A stretch of 36,324 nucleotides of DNA from Planctomycetota bacterium (GCA_021777845.1 JAJYDB010000012.1:1-36324); one strand, 5' to 3'. Numbered from the stretch's first letter, positions 1 to 8,849 are shown. Notes: generated by a model from the sequence alone, not told the origin. Program-made: numbers and translations.

Positions 1-1027
1 CCCCGGCCTAGACCCCGCGCGGTTCGGCGTCTATCTCGGCTCGGGCGAGGGCCAGCACGACTTCGTCCGCTTCGTCGACATCGTCCATCGGGCCAACAAA
101 AAGATCGCCGACGACCCGCCGGCGTGGGCGGTCGACCCCGCCGTCTGGACCGCGCTCGGATTCCAGAAGCTGCACGCGATCCACGAGGCCGAGCAAGAGC
201 CCGGCACGCCGGCCGCGCATTTGGCGGCGCTCGCCGGTGCCCGCGGCGTGAACTCAAACTGCCTGACCGCGTGCGCCGCCAGCGCCCAGGCGCTGGGCGA
301 GGCCGTCGAGCAGATCCGCCGCGGCGACGCCGACGTCATCCTCTCCGGCGGAACGCACAGCATGATCCACCCGCTCGGAGTCACGGGTTTCATCCTGCTC
401 ACAGCGCTCTCCACCCGCAACGACGACCCCCAGCACGCCAGCCGTCCCTTTGACCGCGACCGCGACGGCTTTATTCTCGGCGAAGGGGCCGGCATGCTGG
501 TGCTCGAAGATCTCGAACACGCCAAAAAACGCGGCGCGAAGATCCACGGGGAGCTCGCCGGGTACGGCTCCACCGCCGACGCCTTCCGCATCACCGATAG
601 CCACGACGAAGGCCGCGGCGCGATCGCCTGCATCCGCGAAGCGATGGCCGAGGCACGCGTCAATCCCGACGACATCGACTACATTAACGCCCACGGCACC
701 AGCACGTCGGTCAATGATTCGGTCGAGACGCTCGCGATCAAACACGCACTCGGCGAGGCTGCTTACCGCGTGCCGATCTCAAGCACGAAAAGCATGATGG
801 GCCACCTGATTGCCGCCGGCGGCAGCGTCGAGGCCATCATCTGCCTCCTCGCCATCCGTGACGGCGTCGCGCCCCCCACGATCAATCTCGACCATCCCGA
901 CACCGACTGCGACCTCGACTATGTTCCCCACCACGCCCGCGAACTGCCGATCGACGTCACACTCTCGAACAGCTTCGGCTTCGGCGGCCAGAATGTCGCC
1001 CTCGTGCTGAAACGCTTCCAGGACTAA
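1..1027 (+). CDS. fabF: Beta-ketoacyl-ACP synthase II (FabF/KAS II), 5'-truncated by window edge
   Basis: This is a decarboxylating condensing enzyme of fatty-acid elongation: it joins malonyl-ACP to acyl-ACP in the cytoplasm. The frame is open from base 2 with no start, so about the first 70-80 residues lie outside the window. All three thiolase-fold catalytic residues are visible: the nucleophilic Cys in TACAAS (codon 272-274), the His in NAHGTST, and the second His in STKSMMGHL. The Gly-rich C-terminal NSFGFGGQN motif is also present. The protein ends normally at RFQD and TAA. The next gene starts about 200 nt downstream behind its own promoter-like region, so it is probably a separate unit. 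A polyketide or heterocyst-type KAS is possible, but the length and motifs fit FabF best. Confidence 0.93.
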   Translation, partial: PGLDPARFGVYLGSGEGQHDFVRFVDIVHRANKKIADDPPAWAVDPAVWTALGFQKLHAIHEAEQEPGTPAAHLAALAGARGVNSNCLTACAASAQALGEAVEQIRRGDADVILSGGTHSMIHPLGVTGFILLTALSTRNDDPQHASRPFDRDRDGFILGEGAGMLVLEDLEHAKKRGAKIHGELAGYGSTADAFRITDSHDEGRGAIACIREAMAEARVNPDDIDYINAHGTSTSVNDSVETLAIKHALGEAAYRVPISSTKSMMGHLIAAGGSVEAIICLLAIRDGVAPPTINLDHPDTDCDLDYVPHHARELPIDVTLSNSFGFGGQNVALVLKRFQD

Positions 1028-1077
1028 CCGAACCGACGGTACGACTCCGTCAACCCGCACCCCGCCCTATCGACTCG

Positions 1078-1097
1078 TCTCGACTTTTTTGTCGAGA
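1078..1097. promoter_or_regulatory. Perfect 7-bp inverted repeat with T6 spacer, upstream of a TATACT box
   Basis: TCTCGAC and GTCGAGA are exact reverse complements separated by TTTTTT. A good -10 hexamer, TATACT, lies at 1115-1120, and the hydrolase GTG is at 1235. The -35 match is poor: TTGTCG at 1089-1094 would leave a 20-nt spacer. It could be an operator overlapping the hydrolase promoter, or a short hairpin ending fabF transcription. The T-run lies in the loop rather than after the stem, which argues against a standard terminator. Confidence 0.35.
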
Positions 1098-1234
1098 ACG
1101 ACCGAAATCCCTGCTATACTTACGGATCAGACTCGCAGGACGGAGCGTGTCGAGTCCGACTTCACCCGCCGCCCGCCGGCGTTGCGTACGACCTCCCGCG
1201 GATTCGACCCCTCGACGTTGACGGAGTTGCTCTC

Positions 1235-2332
1235 GTGACCAGTTCCCCGCTCGTTTGGATCGCGATGCCGCTGCTCGTCGTGATCACGGCCGTACTCGTT
1301 TTTATCGCTTATGCCCTCATTCGCTTTACGCCGATCATCAGCCGGATGTTTGAATCCTCGCCGATGTTTATCCCGCTCCGGATCACGCCGCTCGCCGAGG
1401 GCGAGCACGTCCGCTTTCGAACCGACGACGGCCTCACGCTCGCCGGCACCTATCTGCGGCGCCGCAGCGAACGACGCACCGGCGTCCTTATCTTCTGCCA
1501 CGAATTCCTCTCCGACCGCTGGAGCTGCATCCCCTATCTTGACCCGCTCCGCGACCTTGGCTTCGACGTCTTCACCTTCGACTTCCGGAACCATGGTGCA
1601 AGCGACTCCGACCCGGGCTATCGCGACCTCCAGTGGGTCACCGACCACGAGGCAAGCGACCTCCGTGCCGCGATCTCCTATCTGAAATCGCGTCCCGATC
1701 ACGATCCCGCCGGCGTCGGACTTTTCGGCGTCAGCCGCGGTGCCTGCGCAGCACTCGTCGTCGCGGGCAACGAGAATTCGGTCTGGGGTGTCGTCACCGA
1801 CGGCGCCTTCCCCACCCGCGGTACGATGCTCAGCTACATCCTTCGCTGGACCGAGCTCTACGTCCGTCGCCCTTACTTTCGGGTGTTCCTGCCCACACGC
1901 TTACTCCGCCTGCTCGGCTGGGCCGCCCGCCGACGCTCCGAGGTTCGCCTCGGTTGCCGGTTCACGAACGTCGAGCGCGCCGTCAAACGCATCGCGCCCC
2001 GCCCCTGGCTCGCCATCCACGGCGAAAAAGACAACTACATCGGCCCTGACATCGCCCGCCGACTCTTCGCCATCGGTGGTGAACCGAAAGAATTCTGGCT
2101 CGTCCACAACGCCAAACATAACCGCTGTCGCGAAATCGCACCCGCCCTCTACGCCGAACGGCTCGCCTCGTTCATGCTCCAACACGCGCCGCGACGGTTC
2201 GAGTCGGACCCTCTTCCTAAGCCTGAACCCACTGCTACACAACGCGTTGCGCGCAGCGAGCAGCGCGTCGCGACAACATCCTCCGCTTCGGGATCCAGAA
2301 TTTCCGGCACGCCGGTCGCCATCCGAGGGTGA
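1235..2332 (+). CDS. Membrane-anchored alpha/beta hydrolase
   Basis: This is a serine hydrolase of the alpha/beta fold, 365 aa, substrate unknown. An N-terminal hydrophobic segment (about residues 5-30) should anchor it in the membrane, with the catalytic domain following. The nucleophile elbow is GVSRG (about residues 168-172). A likely acid residue is the Asp in GEKDNYI, and the likely catalytic His is in AKHNR. The GTG start is supported by GGAG eight nt upstream (1223-1226). The last about 40 residues are low-complexity Pro/Ser/Arg sequence and are probably disordered. A GC hairpin sits over the stop codon, and the following gene appears to have its own promoter. The substrate could be an ester, lipid or peptide; nothing here decides. 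Confidence 0.8.
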   Translation: MTSSPLVWIAMPLLVVITAVLVFIAYALIRFTPIISRMFESSPMFIPLRITPLAEGEHVRFRTDDGLTLAGTYLRRRSERRTGVLIFCHEFLSDRWSCIPYLDPLRDLGFDVFTFDFRNHGASDSDPGYRDLQWVTDHEASDLRAAISYLKSRPDHDPAGVGLFGVSRGACAALVVAGNENSVWGVVTDGAFPTRGTMLSYILRWTELYVRRPYFRVFLPTRLLRLLGWAARRRSEVRLGCRFTNVERAVKRIAPRPWLAIHGEKDNYIGPDIARRLFAIGGEPKEFWLVHNAKHNRCREIAPALYAERLASFMLQHAPRRFESDPLPKPEPTATQRVARSEQRVATTSSASGSRISGTPVAIRG

Positions 2333-2338
2333 CCGGCG
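2310..2338 (+). terminator. GC-rich hairpin over the hydrolase stop codon (terminator-like)
   Basis: CGCCGGTC (2310-2317) pairs perfectly with GACCGGCG (2331-2338) across a 13-nt loop, overlapping the TGA at 2330-2332. There is no T-tract, so it is not a textbook intrinsic terminator. Its place just before a good promoter (2362-2390) suggests a transcription-unit boundary. Confidence 0.35.
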
Positions 2339-2361
2339 GACCTTGAACCGTTCGATTCCGA

Positions 2362-2390
2362 TTGACAGTTGCCTCAAGGGCGGGGATAAG
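2362..2390 (+). promoter_or_regulatory. Sigma70-type promoter for the GH3-family gene
   Basis: A perfect -35 TTGACA (2362-2367), a 17-nt spacer and a -10 GATAAG (2385-2390, 4 of 6 consensus) precede the ATG at 2525. The predicted leader is about 125 nt. The perfect -35 with ideal spacing in GC-rich DNA makes chance less likely. Confidence 0.5.
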
Positions 2391-2524
2391 GACAAATCTG
2401 GAAGTCGCGGTCGGTCCGCGACGACGTCGCGCTCGTCGCCGAATCCCATCGCAACGGTCCTCTTACGGTCGAGACGTTCCGCCGCCCTCCCCTCAGGAGC
2501 GTTCCCTGAACGTCACACTCCCGC

Positions 2525-4234
2525 ATGTTTGATCTCACTCGCAAAATCGTCGGATTACCGATCGAGGCGCGCTCCCGTCGTCGCGCTCGCGCTTTCCTCA
2601 ACGGGACGGCGCGTGCACCCGAAATCCAACGCGACCTGCTGCTGCAACGCATCGCCAGACACGCCGAGAGCGACTTCGGCCGCGACCACGACTTCGGCGA
2701 AATCCACACGATCGAGGAATTCCAAAAACGAGTTCCAATCAGGGGTTACGACGGACACGAGCCGTACGTCGCGCGGGTCCGCGAAGGTCATTTGAACGCG
2801 CTCTTCGGTCCCGGCTCCGAAGTCTTGATGTTCGCGAAAACCTCGGGGACGACCAACTCCCCGAAGACGATCCCGGTCACGCGCGAGTCGCTTGCCGACT
2901 ACCGAGACGGCTGGACCATCTGGGGAATTCAGGCCTTCGACGCCCATCCCGAAATGCTGCGTCACGGCCTGATGCCGATTTTACAGCTCGTCGGCGATTG
3001 GCGCGAGACCCACACCTCCGCCGGCGTCCCTTGCGGCGCGATCACCGGCCTAACGGCGCACATGCAGAACCCGCTCATCCGCGTCGCGTACTGCGTCCCG
3101 CGCGTAACATCGCTTATTACAGACGTTGAGTCGAAATATTACGCGGCGTTACGACTCTCAATCATGCGCCGGCTCGGCGCGGCAGTGGCCGCGAACCCAA
3201 GCACGCTGCTCGGCATCGCGCGTTTGGGCGACCGCGAAAAGGCCACCTTGATTCGCGACCTACACGACGGCACGATCGACCCTAAGTGGAAGATCTCACG
3301 GGAGGTGCGCGCAAGGCTGAAGCTCTGGAGCCGTTGGCCGATGAAGCGAGCCGCGCGGCGTTTGGAGGCGATCGTCGAGCGCACGGGGCGGCTCCTTCCA
3401 CGCGACTACTGGCCGCACCTGCAGTTTCTCGCGAACTGGACCGGCGGAAGCATGGGCGCTTACCTGAGAAGTTATCCAGAATATTTTGGCGATCGTCCCG
3501 TCCGCGATATTGGCCTGGTTGCGTCCGAGGGCCGGATGACGATCCCGATCGAGGATCACACCGCGGCGGGCTTGCTGGCTTACACGCATCACTTTTTCGA
3601 GTTTATTCCCGAGGAGTTGGGCGACCGCGACCAACCCGAAACGGTGAGCCCTTGGGATTTGGTCGAGGGGCGGAACTACTTTATTCTGCTGACGACGGCC
3701 GGCGGCTTGTATCGCTATCACATCCAGGACCTGGTGCGTTGCGTCGGGTTTCACAGTCGGGTGCCGTTGCTCGAGTTTCTGAACAAGGGCTCGCACATTT
3801 CAAGCCTGACGGGTGAGAAGCTTTCCGAGCATCAGGCGGTGGCGGCGGTGACTTACGCTCAACGTCATTTGGGGATTCGCCTTACGTCGTTCTTGATGTT
3901 GCCGGCTTGGGACGACCCGCCCTATTACTCGTTGTTGGTGGAGGCTGGGGACGTGGCCACGACGGCTCAGGCGGAGCAACTGGCGGCGGCCGTTGAAACC
4001 GAGCTGGCGCGGGTGAACATCGAATACGAGAACAAGCGCGCGACCTTGCGGCTGGGTCCGTTGCGGGTACGGCGGGTGGCACCGGGAACCTGGCACGAAT
4101 TTCAAAAGAGGCGACTGGCGCAAACTGGCGGAACCGTCGAACAATATAAGCAGCCGCACCTCATGCCTGACCTGAAAGTGCTTGCGACCTTCCCGGAAGT
4201 CGACGCAAGCGTTCAAGTCGGCAGTGGTCGGTAG
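2525..4234 (+). CDS. GH3 auxin-responsive-promoter-family adenylate-forming enzyme
   Basis: This 569-aa protein resembles the GH3 family of the ANL/firefly-luciferase superfamily, whose plant members join carboxylic acids to amino acids through an acyl-AMP. The ATP-binding P-loop FAKTSGTTNSPKTIPVT is at residues 103-119. Later segments match GH3 layout: LASEGR-type sequence near 330, the central YFIL..GLYRY..DLV region (about 390-405), and a C-terminal domain ending with a YKQPHL segment. Bacterial members are widespread, and their substrates are mostly unknown. It follows fabF and a hydrolase on the same strand, which allows but does not prove a fatty-acyl substrate. It has its own promoter. 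The gene is full length for the family. The GH3 assignment is firm; the substrate is not. Confidence 0.87.
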   Translation: MFDLTRKIVGLPIEARSRRRARAFLNGTARAPEIQRDLLLQRIARHAESDFGRDHDFGEIHTIEEFQKRVPIRGYDGHEPYVARVREGHLNALFGPGSEVLMFAKTSGTTNSPKTIPVTRESLADYRDGWTIWGIQAFDAHPEMLRHGLMPILQLVGDWRETHTSAGVPCGAITGLTAHMQNPLIRVAYCVPRVTSLITDVESKYYAALRLSIMRRLGAAVAANPSTLLGIARLGDREKATLIRDLHDGTIDPKWKISREVRARLKLWSRWPMKRAARRLEAIVERTGRLLPRDYWPHLQFLANWTGGSMGAYLRSYPEYFGDRPVRDIGLVASEGRMTIPIEDHTAAGLLAYTHHFFEFIPEELGDRDQPETVSPWDLVEGRNYFILLTTAGGLYRYHIQDLVRCVGFHSRVPLLEFLNKGSHISSLTGEKLSEHQAVAAVTYAQRHLGIRLTSFLMLPAWDDPPYYSLLVEAGDVATTAQAEQLAAAVETELARVNIEYENKRATLRLGPLRVRRVAPGTWHEFQKRRLAQTGGTVEQYKQPHLMPDLKVLATFPEVDASVQVGSGR

Positions 4235-4351
4235 AGATTGCCGGTGCGGTCCAAACGGCAAGGGATGCCGGGTCCGCACGCGGCGGCGAGGTCGGAACAA
4301 GGAGTGTTGGCCGAGCGCATGTCGTTCGCCAGAAAGGGGATACGACCGGCC

Positions 4352-5647
4352 ATGAAGTCGTCAAGGAGGACGCGTGGGGCACTCAGGATGCCTGCCCTGG
4401 CGTTGACAATCGCGACCCTCGCCGGGGTCGGCTGTTCAAATACCGGCGAAATCCGTTACCCACGGCCGATTGAGCACATCACGGCATGGATGCGGCACGA
4501 CCCGATCACGCCCGACGAACGGGAGGCGATCGCGGCGAATGGATACGACCCGTACTCATTGCACTTCAGCAAACCTGTGCGTCCGGAATCAGGCGGCGCG
4601 GCCGCGCCTGAGACGAAGCCTGACGCGACGAAGCCAAAGCCGACCCGCAGTACCGAGGCCGCTCCGGCCGACGACACGGGGATGCCCGCGCTGGAAGGTC
4701 CAAGCGCGGCGCTCGATCAGACAGTCGACCCGATCGCGCTGCGACGGGCTCAGGAAAACGCGACGCGACGCGGGCCCGAACTCGGGCTCGCGGCGGTCGC
4801 GCGCGCGCGGACTCCAGAGGCCGCGGAAACGGCGCAACACACAGGCAAGCCTGATCTTGCACTCGCGCGCGCGAGCACACGGGGCGGGCGCGCTCAGGAT
4901 CGCACCGGGGATCCGGACGCGGCGGCGGCGGAAGTCATTCGGGCGTCGCGCGCGAAGCTCGAGACCATCACGAATTATCAAGCCGACGTCAATCGACAAG
5001 AACGCGTTGGGGGCGTGATGCCCGCGGCCGAAGACGTTGTCCTAAGCATCCGCCGGAAGCCGCGTGCCGTGCGGATCGCGTGGTTGGAAGGGACTCACAA
5101 GGGTCGCGAAGTTTTGTATTCGTCGACCGAGGGACACGGCCAACTGCACGTAAATATGGCTGACTCGCTTGTGCCTGTGCCGCGGCTTTCCCTGGCGCCC
5201 GACAGTCCGATTGCGCTGCGGTCGAGTCGACATCCAATCACCGAGGCGGGGTTCGACACGATCGTCGGCAACCTTGAGAACGCGCTCAAGCCCGGCCATC
5301 CCGGTGGGAAGGCGGTTTATCACGGCCTCGAACAGCCGAATCAGCTTACGAAAGCTTGCCACAAAATTACGCGGAAGGCCGTTTCAGGCGAACTCTGGAG
5401 CGTGTACATCGATCCGGACACGAAGTTGCCCGCCTTGGTTCAAGCGGAGAACCCGGACGGCACCTTGGCTGAGCGCGACGTGTTCCGAAATATTAAGCTC
5501 GATCTACCCGAGCTTGCCCGCGCCGACGCCTTCGACGTCGACAAGCGCTGGAGTACATCTGGCGGAATGCTGGCTCGTTTGGCGCGTGCCGCGGCGCGCG
5601 TGGAGTCGAACGCGGCACCAGTCACCCCCGCCGGCACGGCGCCTTGA
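4352..5647 (+). CDS. DUF1571-like lipoprotein
   Basis: This is a secreted lipoprotein of unknown role, 431 aa from the chosen start. An n-region rich in Lys/Arg (MKSSRRTRGALR), a hydrophobic stretch and a lipobox ending GVGC give a class II signal peptide with Cys28. The open frame runs up to 4238, but the ATG at 4352 gives a signal peptide of normal size and has GGGGA 11 nt upstream; an ATG at 4319 is the alternative. Residues about 60-190 are a Pro/Ala/Thr-rich linker. The C-terminal half, from about the NYQADVNRQERVGG segment, resembles DUF1571, a family common in Planctomycetes, with GREVLY and HG-type conserved segments. It may share the GH3 transcript, since the gap is short. Confidence 0.7.
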   Translation: MKSSRRTRGALRMPALALTIATLAGVGCSNTGEIRYPRPIEHITAWMRHDPITPDEREAIAANGYDPYSLHFSKPVRPESGGAAAPETKPDATKPKPTRSTEAAPADDTGMPALEGPSAALDQTVDPIALRRAQENATRRGPELGLAAVARARTPEAAETAQHTGKPDLALARASTRGGRAQDRTGDPDAAAAEVIRASRAKLETITNYQADVNRQERVGGVMPAAEDVVLSIRRKPRAVRIAWLEGTHKGREVLYSSTEGHGQLHVNMADSLVPVPRLSLAPDSPIALRSSRHPITEAGFDTIVGNLENALKPGHPGGKAVYHGLEQPNQLTKACHKITRKAVSGELWSVYIDPDTKLPALVQAENPDGTLAERDVFRNIKLDLPELARADAFDVDKRWSTSGGMLARLARAAARVESNAAPVTPAGTAP

Positions 5648-5866
5648 CTGCCGTTTTGATCGCTCTGCCTGCTCGATGTTGACGCCAAGCAACCTCACCC
5701 GTACCCGTTTCGAACACACTTGGATTGCCGTAAGTCCGCCCTTGAACTACGATTGTATTAACCGGAGCAGTCCCTCGCCTTTTCTTGTCCTGTTTGGCGC
5801 AATGGTTGCTTGGAGAGTGAGGGGCGAAGTTTCCTTCTGATTTGATTGGCAACCGCGAGGGCGGGC

Positions 5867-6250
5867 GTGACGAAGCACGATATCCCCTATTCGATCCTGA
5901 TCACCGATGACGACCCGGCGATCCGCGAGTCGATGCACGAGTTGTTCGTGCCGCGGGGGTTCACGATCTATCTCGCGGGTAGCGGCGAGGAGGCGCTTGA
6001 TATAGCGCGTAGTCGCGACATTCATCTGGCTTTGTTGGATATTCACCTGCCGAAGCTGTCGGGGATTGAGACACTGGGAATGCTTCGGCAGTCGCGGGTG
6101 ATTTTGCCGGTGATTTTGATGTCGGCGGATCACGACGAGAACTTGCTGAGGCGGGCGCTGGCGGCGCACGCGTTTTCGGTGTTGTCGAAGCCGGTGTCAG
6201 GGAATGAGGTGATGTACGTCGTCACCCGCGCACTCGAAAAGTACTATTAA
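5867..6250 (+). CDS. Single-domain response regulator (CheY-like receiver)
   Basis: This 127-aa stand-alone receiver has no output domain, so it probably acts by protein contact or in a phosphorelay. All canonical residues are present: the acidic pocket DDD (14-16), phospho-acceptor Asp58 in LLDIHLP, the Ser86 switch residue in LMSAD, and Lys108 in LSKP. GTG 5867 is preferred over TTG 5846 because GAGG lies six nt before it and the domain begins right after. No partner histidine kinase is seen in the window. Its stop codon overlaps a possible ATT start of the next gene, which suggests co-translation with the metal exporter. Confidence 0.88.
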   Translation: MTKHDIPYSILITDDDPAIRESMHELFVPRGFTIYLAGSGEEALDIARSRDIHLALLDIHLPKLSGIETLGMLRQSRVILPVILMSADHDENLLRRALAAHAFSVLSKPVSGNEVMYVVTRALEKYY

Positions 6251-6287
6251 CGGTCCTTGTTGGCGGCGCACGCGATTCGCGGCGGCG

Positions 6288-7643
6288 GTGTGCCTTGGAT
6301 TGGTCGTCGGGGCCGGCGTGGCGGCGGGTCACGACATTCCGAATGCGCGCATCGATCGCTCAATTCAGGTTGTGGTTGAGCCGGGGCGATTGCGGATCGA
6401 GTACGAGGTGAGTCTCGGCGAGTTGACGCTGTTTCAAGACTTGCGTGCGCTGCTGGGCGAGCGTCCGAGCGGAGAACGAGCGGCGTTGTTGGATCGTTAC
6501 GGCCGCGTGACGGGTCCGCTCGACGCGAAAGGCGTCTTGACGCGGGTCGACGACCGCGAGCTTGAGCTTGCGTGCGCCGGTTTCGACCTCGACGTCGAGG
6601 AGCATCCGCGGTTCACGTTTCATCTGACGGCGGCGTTGCCGGGAGACGGGCCGCATCGGCTTTCGATTCGCGATACGAACTACGGGTCGAGCGACGGCGT
6701 GAGCCGGTTGGCGATCCGCGCGGCGAGCGGCGTGGTTATGACCGGCGACGACCAGCCGTCCCAGGTGAGCGAGATTGAACCTCGGCCGGATTGGCAACTC
6801 GATGACGCCGAGTTGCGTCGTTCGCGCGGCGTCGAGGTTACGTACCGGAGTTCGATCGGGGATGCCGCGGCGGGGTCGTCAACGAACGCGGACGCGAAGT
6901 CGGGCGACGTCGTCGCGGAGAGGGAGCGCGCGTCGAACGAGAATCCGCTTGCGCGTCTGCTTGACCGCGCGGGCCGGACGTCGATGCTCTGGTTGGTTGC
7001 CCTCGCCGTCTTGCTGGGAGCCGGGCATTCGCTTCAGCCGGGGCACGGGAAGACGCTGGCGGCGGCGAGCGTCGTCGCCGAGCGCGGACGCGGCGCGCAA
7101 GCGGTCACGCTGGCGCTCGTGACGACGGTCACGCACATGGGCAGCGTCGCGCTCATCGCGCTGGGGTTGAGTTGGTCGGGCGCGTCGGGATTTGGTTCGA
7201 TCCACCGCGCAATAGTCGGTGCGGCGGGATTCGCGATCGCGGCGGTGGGATTCTGGAGGCTCGGGCGGCTGGTCGGCGGTTTCGGCGAACACGACGAGGT
7301 GGACGCGACGGAGCCTGCGACAACGGCTTCGCCTCCAAAAACAACCAACTTGCGCGGCCTGTTTGCGCTGGGGATTGCGGGGGGCGCGTTGCCGTGCTGG
7401 GACGCGATCGGGCTGGTGGTTTGGGCGGACGCGGCGGGTCGACTCGCGCTCGGTTTGACGCTGCTGGCCGGCTTCAGCCTAGGGATGGCGGTCGTTCTAG
7501 TCGCGGTCGGACTGGCGGCGGCGCACGGGAGACGAATGCTGTCGAGGCTCGACGCGGTCCGCGCGCGACGCTTCGAGCGCGTGCCGGCGACGGCGGCGGC
7601 GATTGTTTTATGCGTAATCGGCATATCCCTCTTAATGACATGA
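6288..7643 (+). CDS. NicO/RcnA-like nickel/cobalt exporter with periplasmic N-terminal domain
   Basis: This is a likely inner-membrane divalent-metal exporter of the NicO superfamily. The N-terminal about 215 residues form an extracytoplasmic domain after a signal peptide. The C-terminal part has about six TM segments with the NicO signature HSLQPGHGK (about 247-255), a THMGS motif (282-286) and a conserved GGALPCWDAIGL segment. The annotated GTG at 6288 has no ribosome-binding site and removes the basic n-region of the signal peptide. In-frame codons just upstream encode RRTR, and the only initiation-like codon after the preceding in-frame stop is ATT at 6246, overlapping the receiver stop as ATTAA. 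The true start may therefore be 6246. Metal specificity cannot be told. Confidence 0.78.
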   Translation: MCLGLVVGAGVAAGHDIPNARIDRSIQVVVEPGRLRIEYEVSLGELTLFQDLRALLGERPSGERAALLDRYGRVTGPLDAKGVLTRVDDRELELACAGFDLDVEEHPRFTFHLTAALPGDGPHRLSIRDTNYGSSDGVSRLAIRAASGVVMTGDDQPSQVSEIEPRPDWQLDDAELRRSRGVEVTYRSSIGDAAAGSSTNADAKSGDVVAERERASNENPLARLLDRAGRTSMLWLVALAVLLGAGHSLQPGHGKTLAAASVVAERGRGAQAVTLALVTTVTHMGSVALIALGLSWSGASGFGSIHRAIVGAAGFAIAAVGFWRLGRLVGGFGEHDEVDATEPATTASPPKTTNLRGLFALGIAGGALPCWDAIGLVVWADAAGRLALGLTLLAGFSLGMAVVLVAVGLAAAHGRRMLSRLDAVRARRFERVPATAAAIVLCVIGISLLMT

Positions 7644-7667
7644 CTTTGCATGGGCGTTAAAGTCTTT

Positions 7668-8849
7668 ATGAATATTGCCTCTCTCGAATTGTTTCACGTT
7701 GCGATGCCTTTGAAGTCCAAAATCAAGCATGCGTCGCACGCTCGGAAATCCAGCGATAATCTGGTTGCGCGGGTGACGCTCGCCAACGGCGTCGCGGGTT
7801 ACGGCGAGGGGGTGCCGCGTGCCTACGTGACCGGCGAGACGATCGCGTCGACGTTCGAGACGCTGTCGAGAATCGACGTCGCGCGATGTTTCAGCGCGCC
7901 GCGCGACTTCGAGGAGGTTGTTCGAGGTCTCGAGTCGCTCGTAATCGCGGAGACGCTGGACGACCCGCGCGGGATGCGCGGCAACGCGGCGCGGTGCGCG
8001 CTCGAGCTCGCCGTGCTTGACGCCTACGGGCGGCATTTCGGCGCGTCGATCGCGGACGCCGTTCGGCTGGTCGACGTCGAGGGGGTCGCGCGGAACGCCG
8101 CACCGACGGGAGTGCGCTACAGCGGCGCGATCACCGCCGACGACCCGCGTCGCGAGCGAATTTCGGCCTGGAAAATGCGGCTGTACGGCTTCCATCAGGT
8201 CAAAGTGAAGGTCGGCGTCGAAGGGCAGGACGACGCGGCGAGGCTGGCGAAGTTTCGACGCATACTCGGGAATAAGCTCGACCTGCGTCTCGATGCGAAC
8301 GAGGCATGGCCGGCGCGCGAGTTGCGGTCGTACGTCGAGCCGCTGCTGCGTTTTCGACCGTCTGCGCTTGAACAGCCGTGCCCACACGAGCAGCTCGAGG
8401 AAATGGCCGCGGTCAAGTCGTCGCTGGGCGTGCCGATCATGCTCGACGAGTCGCTGTGCGGGTTGCCGGACGCGCGGCGCGCGGTCGCTCTGCGCGCGGC
8501 CGACGTGTTCAACATCCGGATCTCGAAGTGCGGCGGGATCGTCGCGAGTCTGCGGTTGGCCGCGATCGCGCGGGCGGCGGGCATCGCGATCCAGCTCGGC
8601 TGCCACCCCGGCGAAAGCGGTCTGCTGTCCGCGGCGGGGCGGCAGTTCGCGGGGATCGTGCAAAACATCACATATCTCGAGGGCTCTTACGACCGACATG
8701 TGCTAGCGCGCAATTTAATCGTCGAAGACGTAACGTTCGGCTACGGAGGCAGGGCGCGGCCGATCGCGGGTCCGGGGCTGGGCGTGACGATCGACGCGGC
8801 GGCGCTCGCGGATTTAACCACCGAGCAACGGACTATTAAGTATGACTGA
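7668..8849 (+). CDS. Enolase-superfamily (muconate-lactonizing/MR group) enzyme
   Basis: This is a Mg-dependent enzyme that abstracts a proton next to a carboxylate; the reaction may be epimerisation, lactonisation or dehydration. Seen from Met 7668: the KVKVG catalytic lysine pair (about Lys179/181), metal ligands Asp209 (LDANEAW), Glu235 (LEQP) and Asp260 (MLDES), and Lys287 (ISKCGG) on the opposite face. This KxK...K pattern is that of the MLE subgroup, which includes dipeptide epimerases and o-succinylbenzoate synthase. ATG 7650 is an alternative start; 7668 begins MNIASLELF, like family N-termini. The gene overlaps the next hydrolase by 8 nt (8842-8849), so the two are probably co-translated, perhaps acting on the same peptide or lactone substrate. 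Confidence 0.85.
   Translation: MNIASLELFHVAMPLKSKIKHASHARKSSDNLVARVTLANGVAGYGEGVPRAYVTGETIASTFETLSRIDVARCFSAPRDFEEVVRGLESLVIAETLDDPRGMRGNAARCALELAVLDAYGRHFGASIADAVRLVDVEGVARNAAPTGVRYSGAITADDPRRERISAWKMRLYGFHQVKVKVGVEGQDDAARLAKFRRILGNKLDLRLDANEAWPARELRSYVEPLLRFRPSALEQPCPHEQLEEMAAVKSSLGVPIMLDESLCGLPDARRAVALRAADVFNIRISKCGGIVASLRLAAIARAAGIAIQLGCHPGESGLLSAAGRQFAGIVQNITYLEGSYDRHVLARNLIVEDVTFGYGGRARPIAGPGLGVTIDAAALADLTTEQRTIKYD

Noticed and set aside
5648-5866. Promoter with TTGAAC and TATTAA before the receiver gene
   Set aside because: The two hexamers are only 8 nt apart, so they cannot act as one promoter; no better pair was found.
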